From assembly GCF_000315915.1 (NCBI RefSeq), contig NC_020186.1:620001-684000 (forward strand): a stretch of 64,000 nucleotides of DNA, given 5' to 3'. Both the position numbers and the translations under genes were made by a program. The notes under the pieces were generated by a model, which was not told the origin of the DNA, did not search any database, and saw only the letters and a list, made by a program, of their open reading frames with translations. The DNA is from Henningerozyma blattae CBS 6284 (Eukaryota > Ascomycota > Saccharomycetes > Saccharomycetales > Saccharomycetaceae). Positions 33,081 through 44,751 of this stretch are shown piece by piece. Positions within the stretch are counted from its first letter, which is position 1. Each line of letters begins with the position of its first letter.

Positions 33081-34634
33081 ATGTCCTACGTTTTAACTGA
33101 AACCCCAGCAGGTTATGCCTTATTAAAGGCTTCTGATAAGAAAATCTATAAATCCTCCAGTTTATTACAAGATTTAGATACTACTGACAAAGTTTTAAAG
33201 GAATTTAAAATTGCAGCTTTCTCTAAATTTAACTCTGCTGCAAATGCCTTGGAAGAATCTACTGCCATCATTGAAGGTAAGGTTTCTCCTCAATTAGAGA
33301 AACTTTTAGATGAAATTAAAAAAGATAAGAAAACCACTTTGATTGTTTCTGAAACTAAATTAGCTAATGCTATTAATAAATTGGGCTTAAACCTTAACAT
33401 TGTTTCTGATGCTGTCACTTTAGATATCTATAGAGCTGTTAAGGAATACCTACCAGATTTGTTACCAGGTTTGAGTGATTCTGATTTAAACAAAATGTCC
33501 TTAGGTTTAGCCCATTCCATTGGTCGTCATAAATTAAAATTCTCTGCTGATAAAGTTGATGTCATGATTATTCAAGCCATTGCCTTATTAGACGACTTAG
33601 ACAAAGAATTAAATACATATGCTATGAGATGTAAGGAATGGTACGGGTGGCATTTCCCAGAATTGGCCAAAATCGTCACTGATTCTGTTGCATACGCTAG
33701 ATTAATCTTAACCATGGGTATTAGATCTAAGGCTTCTGAAACTGATATGAGTGAAATTTTGCCAGAAGAAATTGAAGAACGTGTTAAAACTGCCGCTGAA
33801 GTTTCTATGGGTACTGAAATTACTCCAACTGATTTAGATAACATTAAAGCTTTAGCTGAACAAATCGTTGAATTTGCTTCTTACAGAGAACAATTATCTA
33901 ACTATCTATCTTCAAGAATGAAGGCTATCGCTCCAAACTTGACTCAATTAGTTGGTGAATTAGTTGGTGCTAGATTAATTGCTCATTCTGGTTCTTTAAT
34001 CTCTTTAGCCAAATCACCAGCTTCTACTATCCAAATCTTAGGTGCTGAAAAAGCTTTATTCAGAGCTTTAAAGACTAAGCATGATACTCCAAAATATGGT
34101 TTATTATACCATGCTTCTTTAGTTGGCCAAGCTACTGGTAAAAATAAGGGTAAGATTGCTAGAGTTTTAGCTGCCAAGGCTGCCGTCTCCCTACGTTATG
34201 ATGCTTTAGCTGAAGATAGAGATGATGCTGGTGATGTTGGTTTAGAAGCTAGAACTAAGGTAGAAAACAGATTGTCTCAATTAGAAGGTAGAGATCTAAG
34301 AACTACTCCAAAGGTTGTTCGTGAAGCTAAAAAGGTTGAAATAACCGAAGCTAGAGCTTATAACGCTGATGCTGATACTATTCCAGCAGCTGAAGCTGAT
34401 TCTGACGATGAAAGTGAAGATGAATCTGAAGAAAAGAAGGAAAAGAAGGATAAGAAAAGAAAGAGAGATGAAGATGAAGATGAAGAAAAAGAAGAAAAGA
34501 AGAAATCTAAGAAAGAAAAGAAGGAAAAGAAGGAAAAGAAGGAAAAGAAGGAAAAGAAAGACAAGAAGGAAAAGAAAGACAAGAAGGAAAAGAAGGATAA
34601 AAAGGATAAAAAATCCAAGAAAGAAAAGAAATAA
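33081..34634 (+). CDS. NOP58: Box C/D snoRNP core protein Nop58
   Basis: Nucleolar scaffold of C/D snoRNPs for rRNA 2'-O-methylation and pre-rRNA cleavage. 517 residues (S. cerevisiae: 511). The N-terminal domain begins [23 protein letters not shown]; the central coiled coil and the NOP domain (about 280-400: [60 protein letters not shown]) bind the snoRNA. The tail from about 440 is a KKE/KKD repeat region with Lys/Glu/Asp only. The gene uses optimal codons. Confidence 0.98.
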   Translation: MSYVLTETPAGYALLKASDKKIYKSSSLLQDLDTTDKVLKEFKIAAFSKFNSAANALEESTAIIEGKVSPQLEKLLDEIKKDKKTTLIVSETKLANAINKLGLNLNIVSDAVTLDIYRAVKEYLPDLLPGLSDSDLNKMSLGLAHSIGRHKLKFSADKVDVMIIQAIALLDDLDKELNTYAMRCKEWYGWHFPELAKIVTDSVAYARLILTMGIRSKASETDMSEILPEEIEERVKTAAEVSMGTEITPTDLDNIKALAEQIVEFASYREQLSNYLSSRMKAIAPNLTQLVGELVGARLIAHSGSLISLAKSPASTIQILGAEKALFRALKTKHDTPKYGLLYHASLVGQATGKNKGKIARVLAAKAAVSLRYDALAEDRDDAGDVGLEARTKVENRLSQLEGRDLRTTPKVVREAKKVEITEARAYNADADTIPAAEADSDDESEDESEEKKEKKDKKRKRDEDEDEEKEEKKKSKKEKKEKKEKKEKKEKKDKKEKKDKKEKKDKKDKKSKKEKK

Positions 34635-35240
34635 GTAAAGGATTAGCATATTTATTTTAATATAATTATTATATCTGGTCATTTTTTTTCTTAATTGTTT
34701 TTATTTTCATTTCCCCAATTCCTCCATTATGTGTCTCTTTTGTGCACCTTTCTAAATTAGTCATTAATGCTACGCTCATTCTGAAAGCAACTGGTATATC
34801 CTTTATCTTATCAAACTACACATTGTATACTCTGTAAATTAGAAGTCTCATTATATAAAATCTTATCAACTATAACTATAACTATTAAGATGATCTTTTA
34901 CGCTGTGCTTTAAACATTTATACATGATTTATCCTTTTCTAAATAATGCTAAAAAGTAAAGTAAGTAAAATTATATGACTTGTTTAAAGAAATAAAGTTA
35001 TGGACATTCTTCATTAGATATTGAGTCTAAAAACCTTTAAAGCCAAATATTTATCTGTCTATTTATTAAATTATTTTAATACCTCGGAATTTTTCCACCC
35101 GTTTTGTTTAAGTTACCGGCGTATTTTTAAGAATGTAAGAAATTTAGTTAAGAAAAACGAGTTTGCAACTGAACAATTACTAATCGTAAAAATGCATACA
35201 GACAGACACCTCCTTGAATTTATTTTTTTATTCTAAAGTA
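34635..35240. other. Intergenic region NOP58-SNU66
   Basis: About 600 bp AT-rich. A small frame overlapping the SNU66 start is not supported. Nothing else seen. Confidence 0.4.
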
Positions 35241-37064
35241 ATGGCCAAAGATATCATTATATCTATTGATGAAACTAATGAACTGAGAAAAAAACTTGGA
35301 TTAAAACTTTTAGATACTAGTAATAGTGTAGACTCTAGGAAGTCATCGTCTACAAACGATCATGACAACAATTCAAATAGCAAAATACATAACGATGATA
35401 ACGATAATGCCACTTTTAGTTTGAAACCCACTACTGATGAGCTAAATGGAAATTTTAAGGCATTAAGCGAAGAGCATTATAATAAATCTACATTAATTAT
35501 AAATAGGCTCAAATCTTTGAGAGAGAAGAAGCTACGTCTGAGACAATCAGAATCTGCATTGGCAGATTCAAATTCTGCAACTGTTGATTGGCTATCGAAT
35601 GTAGGTAAAACAAAGCATGATAAAGTAAAAATACACATTGGAGATGAACGTAATATGGAAGATGATAATAAGGATATAGGTGCTGTCTCCGATCTACCTA
35701 TAATGAATGTCTCCCATAGCATTTCCTCATTAGGGAATAATAAGCCAACCATATTGACCCTGAAAGAAAAGGACATATTAGACTATAAAAGTGAGGAAGA
35801 AGCTGACGATATTCAAGATGCTATGTTAGAAAATCAAGATTTAATCCATGAGGAAGACCATCTAAATAAACTAAAGTTGAGAAAATTAAATCAACAAAGA
35901 AAAAGACGTTTCAACTTAAATGTTTCAAGTATAGATATTGCAAAAGAAGATGATGATAAATCTGTGGTGAAAAATTCACATTCTCTTATTATAGGTGCCA
36001 AAATTGATACTTTACAAAATTTATCCAACGAATCACAGCTATCGGATAAAGATGAAACAAAATTAAAGGTAAATTTATCAAATATGAAAGATTCAGATAA
36101 TAATTCAGATGATAATAGTGATTTTAAAAAGATCAAAATTAAAAAAAGAAAGAAGATGGGTAATAACATGAAGAATAAAATGTTTAAATCGTCGGTAAAT
36201 ATACCCACCAAAATGCAAAAGGTTGAATTAGTTGACGAAGATGTGGATATAGACGATAATCAAATTGATTATATAGTTGGAGATGCTAGAATCAATAGAC
36301 ATAAAACTTTACTAAAAGCCAAGCAGCGGAGTTTAGAAGATATCGAGAAAGACATATTTATGGAAAAATTAGAAAAAAAGCAAAGAGTAAAAGATATAGA
36401 ATCATTGAGGAAACGCAGGACTAATACTTTGACTATTGATGAGAATACAGTATTTCTAGAGACATTGGAATCGAATATACTTGATAACAAATCAGAAACT
36501 GATAATGAGAAAGAGAATGAATCTGCAAAGTTGGATAGTTACAATATTCCAAAAGATGCTAGTAAAAATTTATCAATTATTAATTCAGAGCCAATTACTA
36601 AAGATGAGACTCCTACAAAATCTAATATTCCAAATTTTCATGATGGATTAGCTTCAACTCTACAATTCTTACAAGAACGGAATGCATTACCTACTAAAGC
36701 CAAAAATACTGTAAAGCCGGATGAAAGATTAAACGAGCTGTCAAAAGATTTTGTTGCGTCAGTTGACACGACACAAGAAGATTATGATAAAGTGCGGAGA
36801 AACAAGATGGAAATTAGAAATAATATAGTTAAACAAGTGAACGATATTCAAGCCGTTAGATTGAAAGATTATAATCCTGAAGTAATCTTACAGTACACAG
36901 ATGAAGATGGTAATACTTTAACAACCAAAGAAGCTTATAAGCAGTTATCACAGAAGTTTCATGGAACAAGGAGTAATGACAAAAAGAAAGCCAAATTGCA
37001 AGCTCGTATTGAGGCTAGGAAAAAAAATTCCAATCTGAAACAACTGTTCGGTTTTGAACAGTAA
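35241..37064 (+). CDS. SNU66: U4/U6.U5 tri-snRNP protein Snu66 (SART1 family)
   Basis: 607 residues from the ATG at 35241 (S. cerevisiae: 587). An in-frame ATG at 35214 would add nine residues, but MAKDIIISIDETNELRKKLGLKLL is the expected SART1 N-terminus. Charged, largely helical protein with DNNS-rich insertions. The C-terminus carries the conserved block KDYNPEV.LQYTDEDGNTLTTKEAYKQLSQKFHG and the end KKAKLQARIEARKKNSNLKQLFGFEQ. Needed for pre-mRNA splicing. Position between NOP58 and SLY41 matches YOR308C. Confidence 0.93.
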   Translation: MAKDIIISIDETNELRKKLGLKLLDTSNSVDSRKSSSTNDHDNNSNSKIHNDDNDNATFSLKPTTDELNGNFKALSEEHYNKSTLIINRLKSLREKKLRLRQSESALADSNSATVDWLSNVGKTKHDKVKIHIGDERNMEDDNKDIGAVSDLPIMNVSHSISSLGNNKPTILTLKEKDILDYKSEEEADDIQDAMLENQDLIHEEDHLNKLKLRKLNQQRKRRFNLNVSSIDIAKEDDDKSVVKNSHSLIIGAKIDTLQNLSNESQLSDKDETKLKVNLSNMKDSDNNSDDNSDFKKIKIKKRKKMGNNMKNKMFKSSVNIPTKMQKVELVDEDVDIDDNQIDYIVGDARINRHKTLLKAKQRSLEDIEKDIFMEKLEKKQRVKDIESLRKRRTNTLTIDENTVFLETLESNILDNKSETDNEKENESAKLDSYNIPKDASKNLSIINSEPITKDETPTKSNIPNFHDGLASTLQFLQERNALPTKAKNTVKPDERLNELSKDFVASVDTTQEDYDKVRRNKMEIRNNIVKQVNDIQAVRLKDYNPEVILQYTDEDGNTLTTKEAYKQLSQKFHGTRSNDKKKAKLQARIEARKKNSNLKQLFGFEQ

Positions 37065-37464
37065 GCTTCAACGATCATTGGCCCTTAAACCACCTACAAA
37101 GTGTTGTATCAAAATACTTCACATTTAATTTGTGTCACTAATTTTTAGCCTGTATTGTTGAAAAATTCGGCTCCTTTGGGTGATATTCTAGAAGGAAAAC
37201 AAGAAAAAAAACAAAGCGATGAGCACGAAAATAATTGTTGGATCTGTCAAACCTTTATACGCGTTTTGGAAAAATAAACACGAATAAAATGTGATTTTGT
37301 TATATTGTATTATAATTATTGAGAATAATGATTATTACCGTCTCATATATGTTATTTAAAAAATTGTACATTTAATACGAATAATTATTTATTCGTATGA
37401 GATAATATTTGAAATAAATGAAAATAGTTTGAATAAAATCTAATCACATTATACAGTAGTCATT
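37065..37464. other. Intergenic region SNU66-SLY41
   Basis: 400 bp of AT-rich DNA; nothing else recognised. Confidence 0.4.
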
Positions 37465-38826
37465 ATGATTTCTACAACGACTCAAGCAAGTCAGCGTCAT
37501 ACGCTCCACACAAATTTATTTGATTCATCATTATATCAAGTTAGTGAGCCTCCAAAGGGTGTTTTCAAGCCAAGTAGGTTACAATACAATAGCAAACCTA
37601 GGCCAAACATTAAATCTAATAGAGAATTATTAAATGATTATATTATAAAACTAAAATCAAAAATCAGTAGTCTACTATCAGATGATATGAAGAAGTATAT
37701 GCCGGATCTAGATTTAGATGTTACAGTATTATGTTTATTCTGGTATGTATTATCATCTATTTCCAGTAATTTAACTAAGGCTGTCCTTCGAAGATTTCCT
37801 CATCCTGTCGCATTAACTGAATTACAATTCCTTCTCAGTGCATCATTATGTGTCTCCTTTGTTACTCTTATAAATTATATCCAGAAACCACAAATTAGAA
37901 CCACGAAAATTGCTAAAGCTTTAATGAATTTTCCAGATGGTATATTACCAACTTATTTGAATGGTGATTTTAAGGCACAAGTTATTGGTAAGTTTTTATC
38001 CCCCTACAAATTAATTATTTTAACTACTTTTCCAATGGGTATCTTCCAATTTGTAGGCCATATTGCTTCTCATAACGCTACAGCTGTCATTCCAGTTTCT
38101 TTAGTTCAATCTGTTAAAGCTCTCTCTCCATTGATGACAGTATTATATTATAAAGTATTGGAGAATAAAGTTTACAATCCAATGACTTATTATACACTTC
38201 TTCTACTAGTGTTAGGTGTTATAGTCACTTGCTTTTCAACTTCAAGTAAGAAAGCTTCTAAAATTTCTGTATCATCAAGCTCAAAGTTTAGTGGCTTAGT
38301 TTATGCCTTTGTTGCAATGATAATATTTGTTTCACAAAATATTTTTGCTAAGAACATATTATCTGTTAAACAAAGTAAAAGTATACTACCATCGGGGAAA
38401 AAAAACGAAACTCATTCAGATGATAAATCTATCTCACCAACCCATTTAGATAAGATAACTATCTTGTTTTATTGTTCATGTATGGGTTTCTTAATGACTC
38501 TTCCATTATTTTTAACAAGCGAGTTAACTTGTGAAAGAAGTATTTTCCATGATTTAACAGGAAGGGTTTTTATCCTAATTGTATCACATGCATTATCTCA
38601 TTTTATTCAAGCATTATTAGCCTTTCAATTAATTGGCATGCTGTCCTCTGTTAACTATTCTGTCGCCAATATTATGAAGCGGATTGTTATTATCTCTGTT
38701 TCACTAGTTTGGGAGTCAAAACTGAATGTTATGCAAATTATTGGTTTATCATTAACCATGTGTGGTTTATATGGCTATGATAGATGGGGCGTTCAAAGAA
38801 AAAATTCGCATACACATGATATTTAA
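37465..38826 (+). CDS. SLY41: ER membrane protein Sly41 (triose-phosphate translocator family)
   Basis: 453 residues (S. cerevisiae Sly41: 453). Multi-helix protein of the TPT/nucleotide-sugar transporter superfamily, known as a multicopy suppressor of loss of the Rab Ypt1 in ER-Golgi transport. Marks: LWYVLSS.SSNLTKAVLRRFPHPVALTELQFL, the GH.ASHNATAVIPVSLVQSVKALSPLMTV block (TPT signature) and a C-terminal SVNYSVANIMKRIVIISVSLVWE. An insertion of hydrophilic sequence (SILPSGKKNETHSDDKS) lies in the central loop. Position matches YOR307C. Confidence 0.95.
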   Translation: MISTTTQASQRHTLHTNLFDSSLYQVSEPPKGVFKPSRLQYNSKPRPNIKSNRELLNDYIIKLKSKISSLLSDDMKKYMPDLDLDVTVLCLFWYVLSSISSNLTKAVLRRFPHPVALTELQFLLSASLCVSFVTLINYIQKPQIRTTKIAKALMNFPDGILPTYLNGDFKAQVIGKFLSPYKLIILTTFPMGIFQFVGHIASHNATAVIPVSLVQSVKALSPLMTVLYYKVLENKVYNPMTYYTLLLLVLGVIVTCFSTSSKKASKISVSSSSKFSGLVYAFVAMIIFVSQNIFAKNILSVKQSKSILPSGKKNETHSDDKSISPTHLDKITILFYCSCMGFLMTLPLFLTSELTCERSIFHDLTGRVFILIVSHALSHFIQALLAFQLIGMLSSVNYSVANIMKRIVIISVSLVWESKLNVMQIIGLSLTMCGLYGYDRWGVQRKNSHTHDI

Positions 38827-39092
38827 TTCTTCTAAACTTATTGTTTTACTTCATTCTATCGTTATCATCATTGGCATTGCCATCTTGCAATAGCAACTTT
38901 TTAGAACAATTATTTATTTTCTGATCTTTATTTTGTCATTTGCTGAAATGTGGAAAGCCCCCACAATATATTTATATAGATACATACAAATGTATACATA
39001 TTAATTTCGAATAATATAAATATTATAATCACCAGTTATTGCATAACTGGTATATTTGCTAGTAGAATATTAATGAAGATGATGATATTTAA

Positions 39093-39866
39093 TCAATCAT
39101 AAGCTCGCAAATTTAACCATTCTTTAATGCCACATGATTGAAGTAGCTTAGATGCATGAAGATTTTCGTAATAATTAACGATATGGCCTTGCTCTTGCAA
39201 AGTTGTTTCGTTATAAATATACTGGTTACCGAGAGAGGGGATCATATTTACACGGAGGTATATTAACGGTATTGAGACACTATTAATCAAATTTATCCCA
39301 TCTTTTGTGAGTAAATTTGGTGAACACATGAAAATTATTATAGGAGCCTTATTATATTTTCCAGAAGGATTTGCAAATAATGAAGTGTACGTTCCTACTA
39401 ATTCTCTCAAATCTCGTGGAGAAACTTTTGATGTACGGAAAGCTTTACATTGTACTGCAATATTGATAGGCTTCATGTTGGCATTCTCTTCTTCTAATTT
39501 ATTTCTCAGCGGTTTTACAAATGCTCCATTAATCTTCGTTCGCTTAAGGATTTTATCTTCTGATAATTTAAAGATTGGATTCATTTTTTCATATATTGGA
39601 TAAATTGGCCAACTTCCAACAATATCAATACCTTTGTCACCAGCTCCACCTATCTTGTTAAGATCTTTCATTAGCAATTTATTTGATAATTCTCTCATTA
39701 CAGTATATTCATATAGAGTACCTTGGAATACAGTGGACGTAGATGTTGCTTTGTTTTCCTCAATAAATTTAAGAATTATAGCATTGTAATTTGGGCTCAA
39801 AGAAGAATATAGCCTTCTTGAGATAAATGGCTTGAAATATAAAGTAAGCATTTTTCTATATTTCAA
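39093..39866 (-). CDS. RRG7: Mitochondrial Rrg7 (restriction-endonuclease-like fold)
   Basis: 257 residues (S. cerevisiae: 242), required for respiratory growth and mitochondrial genome maintenance. The basic N-terminus (KMLTLYFKPFISRRLYSS) is a plausible matrix presequence; Met6 could also start it. The body shows an Mrr-type nuclease core: Glu53 in LYEY, Asp81 in GDKGIDIVG, and QCK at 139-141, giving the E...D...QxK active-site pattern, so a DNA- or RNA-processing role is likely. Convergent with SLY41 as YOR305W is relative to YOR307C; MCH5, which lies between them in S. cerevisiae, is absent. Confidence 0.9.
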   Translation of the reverse strand: MKYRKMLTLYFKPFISRRLYSSLSPNYNAIILKFIEENKATSTSTVFQGTLYEYTVMRELSNKLLMKDLNKIGGAGDKGIDIVGSWPIYPIYEKMNPIFKLSEDKILKRTKINGAFVKPLRNKLEEENANMKPINIAVQCKAFRTSKVSPRDLRELVGTYTSLFANPSGKYNKAPIIIFMCSPNLLTKDGINLINSVSIPLIYLRVNMIPSLGNQYIYNETTLQEQGHIVNYYENLHASKLLQSCGIKEWLNLRAYD

Positions 39867-40515
39867 ATAATAGAGTTTGCCACGTTATGAATTTATAATA
39901 GCTGTTTTTTTAGTAATGTTTTTATACGTTTTTCTTATTTGATAAATGTTCAAATTTAATTCTATTTTCCGATTGTAAGTCTTATAGACATATCCTATTT
40001 TTATTTATTGTAATCTTTATCTGTGTTCAACTCATCATTGTGTCAAAAGTGGCATTGTTTAATTTTTTTCTAAAGATCTTACTCAGCAAAATACATTTAT
40101 AGATTTATATATTTAATTTTCTCACGAACTTTTAATTCTGGCATACATTCCTTATTTGATTACTAAGGATATACTAACCAAGACACTTGCTTTCTAAAGG
40201 CCAAACATTTTATAATAATACATAAACTGCTGAAGTTGTAATAAACCTTATTTTTATAAAGATAGAATAGACAGCTTTTCAAGCTATTCTATTTAAAATT
40301 GAAAAAATTTTTACCTAATCAGTTTCTTTATAACCTAAGTCCGTAAATTTGCTCATCTATTTTTCATCCTAAGAAATTTTAATATCGCATCTATTTAAAA
40401 AGAACACATCACTTTTTTTTTCAGTCTAGTTAGATAATTAGATTCTATAACTTTTGTCATCTTTTTCTAACCTATTTTTAAGAAATTTCCACAAGCTTCT
40501 TAAACTTGATTAACT
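39867..40515. other. Divergent intergenic region RRG7-RNT1
   Basis: 650 bp AT-rich. A short inverted repeat, AGAATAGACAGC near 40264 and GCTATTCT near 40281, is visible. No gene seen. Confidence 0.4.
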
Positions 40516-41961
40516 ATGAGTAAAAAGGTTTCTAAAGCGGGGAAAGGCAAAAGAAGATATACAGAAGTGGAAGACCAGGAGGTCTCATATCCTTCTAAGA
40601 AAGCTATCACTGCTATCACTAGGAAAGACGCACAAGAGGAACTAAAATCAACTACTAGCATTCAAGATTCACTTCATTGTTATGGTTATGCTCGATCTTT
40701 ACAAATAGAACATGCAGTAACCAAATTAGTCGAATCTTATCAAAAAATAATAGAATTATCTCCAAACTTGAAAATATACAAGGAAAACATTGAAAATTTT
40801 GAGAAAATCTCTCCAGAAATTTGTAACTTTTTTATGAGGCCATCATTAAAATTGGCAGCTGAATTAAAATCATTGCATGAACTTGGTAAAGATTCTGTAT
40901 TTAGTCAATTATCAAGTTTTGGAGAAACATATGATTCAAAGGATACAAGGCCAGTATTGATTGGTTTAGAAAACTCAGATATTGAAACTCTTTCAGATAA
41001 GAAATTGGAATCACCTGATGATAAAACGGGAAGTGATTTGAAAGCGAAAGATGAAGACGATGAGGATAGTTATAATCCAGAAGCATACCAGATAGATAAA
41101 GCTGGTAGCAAGAAGAAGAAGAAGAAATGGCCACCTCCATTGCCAGAAATTGAAAATCCAGCAATTAAAGCTAAAGTTTTTATTCATAAGTCAATTGTTA
41201 AGGACAAACTATTTTTATTAGAAAGTCAAATGCTTAATGCGCACAATGAAAGATTAGAATGGTTAGGTGATTCAATTTTAAATACAACTATATCCACAAT
41301 TATTTACAATAAATTTCCGAACTATTCAGAAGGAAAACTTTCAAAATTAAGAATAATGTTGATCAATAATGAAAACTTAAGGGAATGGACCTATCTCTAT
41401 GGACTAGAAAAAGGAATAAAAGCAGCTAAGAGTGGTGAACAGAAAAACGGTTCACTTAGCGCTAAGGCTTATGCAGATGTATTTGAAGCATATATTGGTG
41501 GTTTGATGGAAGATGATGCACAAAAAAATTTACCTAAAATTCGAAAATGGCTAGCAAAATTATCGAAACCATTAATTGAAAAGGTATCCAAAACAGATAT
41601 CGAATTGGAAAATACTGATAATCTTAATCCAAATGCTAAAAAGGAACTATACTCATTAATTGGTTACGCCGCTCTTAAGTTGCAATATGTAGCAACCAAA
41701 ATGCCATCACAGAGTCAACCATATTCTGTAGTTGAATGTAGAATTGGGGATGGTACTGTTCTGGGTGTAGGGGTAGGCAGGAATGTTAAACTTGCCGGAA
41801 TTAAGGCTGCAATGTCTGTTTTGGACAATTCTGAGCTTATTGAAAAATATTCACAACTCAGAGCTGCTATACCAAGATCAGAATCTTCAATCAAGGATAG
41901 CGGTGAAAAATCAAAAGCTAAAATATCTTTGAACGAAAATGGGGAGCTGTTTTTTTCATAA
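40516..41961 (+). CDS. RNT1: Nuclear RNase III Rnt1
   Basis: Cleaves AGNN-tetraloop hairpins in pre-rRNA, snRNA and snoRNA precursors. 481 residues (S. cerevisiae: 471). N-terminal dimerisation domain (about 40-140), an acidic linker and KKKKKKW stretch, then the nuclease domain with the signature HNERLEWLGDSIL (residues 243-255, catalytic Glu/Asp present) and the second motif AYADVFEAYIGG near residue 325. The dsRNA-binding domain follows (about 365-440, including GDGTVLGVGVGRNVKLAGIKAAMSVL). Neighbouring genes agree with YMR239C. Confidence 0.97.
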   Translation: MSKKVSKAGKGKRRYTEVEDQEVSYPSKKAITAITRKDAQEELKSTTSIQDSLHCYGYARSLQIEHAVTKLVESYQKIIELSPNLKIYKENIENFEKISPEICNFFMRPSLKLAAELKSLHELGKDSVFSQLSSFGETYDSKDTRPVLIGLENSDIETLSDKKLESPDDKTGSDLKAKDEDDEDSYNPEAYQIDKAGSKKKKKKWPPPLPEIENPAIKAKVFIHKSIVKDKLFLLESQMLNAHNERLEWLGDSILNTTISTIIYNKFPNYSEGKLSKLRIMLINNENLREWTYLYGLEKGIKAAKSGEQKNGSLSAKAYADVFEAYIGGLMEDDAQKNLPKIRKWLAKLSKPLIEKVSKTDIELENTDNLNPNAKKELYSLIGYAALKLQYVATKMPSQSQPYSVVECRIGDGTVLGVGVGRNVKLAGIKAAMSVLDNSELIEKYSQLRAAIPRSESSIKDSGEKSKAKISLNENGELFFS

Positions 41962-42219
41962 TTTAACGGTTGCTTTCTACATACATTTATTCAACAATCG
42001 TTGCCCATTTAAAGCATTCGGAACTTAGCGCTTAAAGGAACAATCTAAACATTGATACTAAAATCTACTTTTAGTATTCCGCATTATACATCTGGTTAAA
42101 TTATATTATATTATTTAAATAATGTATTATGTATCTATATAATATACACTATAGAAATCATGGGTCATCAAAAATTATAATTAAAAGTACTTATAAACTA
42201 TCGTATTTAAGGTTTAAAG

Positions 42220-43246
42220 CTATAATACTTTTGCCTTATTTTTCCAATAGGTTTTAATTTCCTTATGAATATATAAGTCATGGAGACTAAAAAATGATTG
42301 ACCACAACAGACAAATGTTCTTAAGTCTTCTTTATCTGCATAATTAAAAAGATGTTTTAAAATATTCAATTCATTTCTGTAAAAATCGAATTCTTCATAT
42401 TCATTATGAATAATATCATAATGATTATTAACGATCACGTCGTGGTTCAAACGTGTATTTTGTTCTTCTAGCTCGTTCTGCTAAAACATCTTGTGGGATA
42501 AGCTTAATATTCAGAAGGTGTTCAAAGCATATATTCTTTTGCGGGTAAAATAATTCATTAAGTGTAATATTTTTATGGTTATCTAACAAAACATTGGTTT
42601 CTGTAAAATTAATCTTCTTACTATATATTTTCTGGACGCTGGAAAATTCAGCTAATAGTTGTAGATTTGAGATACCAATTAATTTTTGTTTGGCACTATC
42701 GGCATCTGTATCTTTGGAGTCTTTAATATTTCTTGGATTTCTTTTCACTTCCTCTTTATTGTTTATCACAGTACTATTATTACTATTGAAGCCATCGTAG
42801 ATACAAGCAGTCTCATAGATATCTGGGACATTATTAGAATCATCATCTCCAATAAAAGCATTATTATACAAATAATCTTGCTCAACTGAATATTTGTAAG
42901 GTACATACAGTGAATCAAATAAGTTAGGATTGGTCCAATCTAAAGCGTTCTGAAGTTTTTTACTACTTTCATTTCCAGAGAATTTTGTTACTAGGACATT
43001 AACTTCTTTAGAGACATTAGTCAAAGAACACTTGGTAGTTCGTCCTAAACTTGAATTTAAATAAGTAGAAGTCTTGGTAACCTCCTTATTTATAGGTTTA
43101 CCACCATGTGTAGTTAATTGGTATTTCATATTAATGATTTGCAAGTCTTTAGATATAATAGGTTTTGAACCTTTTTTTTTTATTGGAGACGATTTGAGAT
43201 ATTTGGTAGTAGAATAACTAGATTTCATTTCAATTTTTTTATACAA
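42220..43246 (-). CDS. Putative CCG-type zinc-finger protein, broken by a +1 frameshift
   Basis: Two minus-strand frames: 43246-42428 (272 codons) and a +1 frame open from about 42482 to its stop at 42220. Past the first frame's sense end the second reads QNELEEQNTRLNHD then an acidic/aromatic stretch and DLRTFVCCGQSFFSLHDLYIHKE. The CCG...F..LHDL..H pattern resembles the split C2H2 finger of fungal Sfp1-like proteins; the rest is Ser/Asn-rich and unrecognised. A +1 shift anywhere between about 42429 and 42482 joins the parts (about 335-345 residues). It may be sequencing error, pseudogenisation or programmed frameshifting. No intron consensus was found. The same-strand S. cerevisiae neighbour is not obvious. 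Confidence 0.5.
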
Positions 43247-44018
43247 TAAATAGTATCAATTTATTGATATAGCAAGCCTTTATTAGAATTTAAGATAAGA
43301 AATATAGAAAAGATTTATATTGAGAAAGTATAGCCCAAAAATGTGAATTAGCTATATACTCTTTCAAGTTTGATATATATTTAAAAAAAATAACTAGACA
43401 AGGTTTCTACGTTTTTGTATACCTTTTTTTAAAATATTTTGGTTTTCAATTTTATACTGTATATACAGATTTTACAGATTTAAATATTGTGTCGTTCAAA
43501 AGTGTCGCAAACTTGAAAAAGAGAGAAATAGAAATATTAGAATATGAAGTTACCTTTGAAAGACCTGGAAGTATTTTAAAATTGTTTTATTATATATAGG
43601 AAAACTAGCTTCAAATTTTGTAATTATTATTATAAGTTGTAATATATTCAAGTAAAATGGGTTTTGTTAAAAAATATTTTAGAGAAGTGCTATGTGTGCA
43701 ATTAAAGTTAGCTATTAAATTTTTATATTCTCCGGTAAATTCAAAGCTAAATTTTTATAGATTTTACTACTAAAATGGAATAATATATATTATTCTATAA
43801 AGCTTTCTTTGACAGTAACGTATTTGCTTTTTTTACTCCTCTTTTACCAGCTTGTCTTTTGAAATTGTTTGTTACTTGTTTCTACCTTGATTTAATAAAT
43901 TGAAGTTATATAATGATGTTTTATATTGTTATGTATATTTATGTAATGACAAGGTTATTTGGCTTTAAAAGTATTATTATGTAGCATAGAACCTATCATG
44001 TTAAACAACAATAATTTT
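43247..44018. other. AT-rich intergenic region
   Basis: About 770 bp upstream of the zinc-finger gene; no gene recognised. It ends at the second family-A repeat. Confidence 0.4.
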
Positions 44019-44451
44019 TCTAGATATTTATGGTCTTTATACATACAACAGTAGATATACTGGTTTAGGATAAAGGATAGTATAACTTGAATATACGTTA
44101 CTAATAAAAACCCCAATTAGAAAATTCGTTGTCGTTAATTAAAGTACATCATGTAGCCTCTACAGGATATACTAAGCATGAGAGATACATATCTCTTGTG
44201 AGGTTGATTAGGTGGAAAATTTTCACTTATAGACGACGATGAATTGACTTCTCTTGTCCAAAAAATAATGTATAGATTGCCAATATTTCAGTCGACATCT
44301 AATCTTATATATTTTTATATATTTTTATAATTTTAATTCCTACTCAAAAGGGTAGGAGGTTTCTATGCTATAAACAATATACAAAAAAAAGAATTATTCT
44401 CGTAATTATGACTAACAGCAATACTAATAGTAAGGATTCTAATGTCGTACA
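44019..44451 (-). mobile_element. LTR-like repeat, family A, copy 2 (433 bp)
   Basis: Reverse complement of 4203-4635, same length, about 98% identical by eye. On its own strand it starts TGTACGAC and ends TATCTAGAA, so the terminal CA of copy 1 is not conserved. No target duplication is visible. Confidence 0.6.
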
Positions 44452-44751
44452 ACATTATTCTATGGTAAAGGTTAACAACTGTCTTGAATATTATATTCTA
44501 TTTTGGTAAGTAGTTTTTTCATCAATTCATTTACAGAATTATCGGGTTTAGAATTATTGTTAATTTTTAAGTTTAATAATATGTTGAGATTTAAGTTTTG
44601 TTCAATATAGATGTAATAAAAAAAACCATAAATAAAAAAAACAAATATAGTAAATCATTTATATCAGTTATTAGAAGATTTCACATTTGGTGTTAGTTAT
44701 AAGAAATTTAGTAATATTAGTATATTGTATCTATTTCATAGAATATAAATT

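Noticed and set aside
34296..34682. Phe/Leu/Ser-rich antisense frames over NOP58
   Set aside because: Shadow of the Lys/Glu repeat tail of NOP58.
42220..43246. Spliced gene explaining the zinc-finger frameshift
   Set aside because: A GTATGT exists on the minus strand near 42905 but there is no TACTAAC branch point, and the intervening frame is fully open and protein-like.
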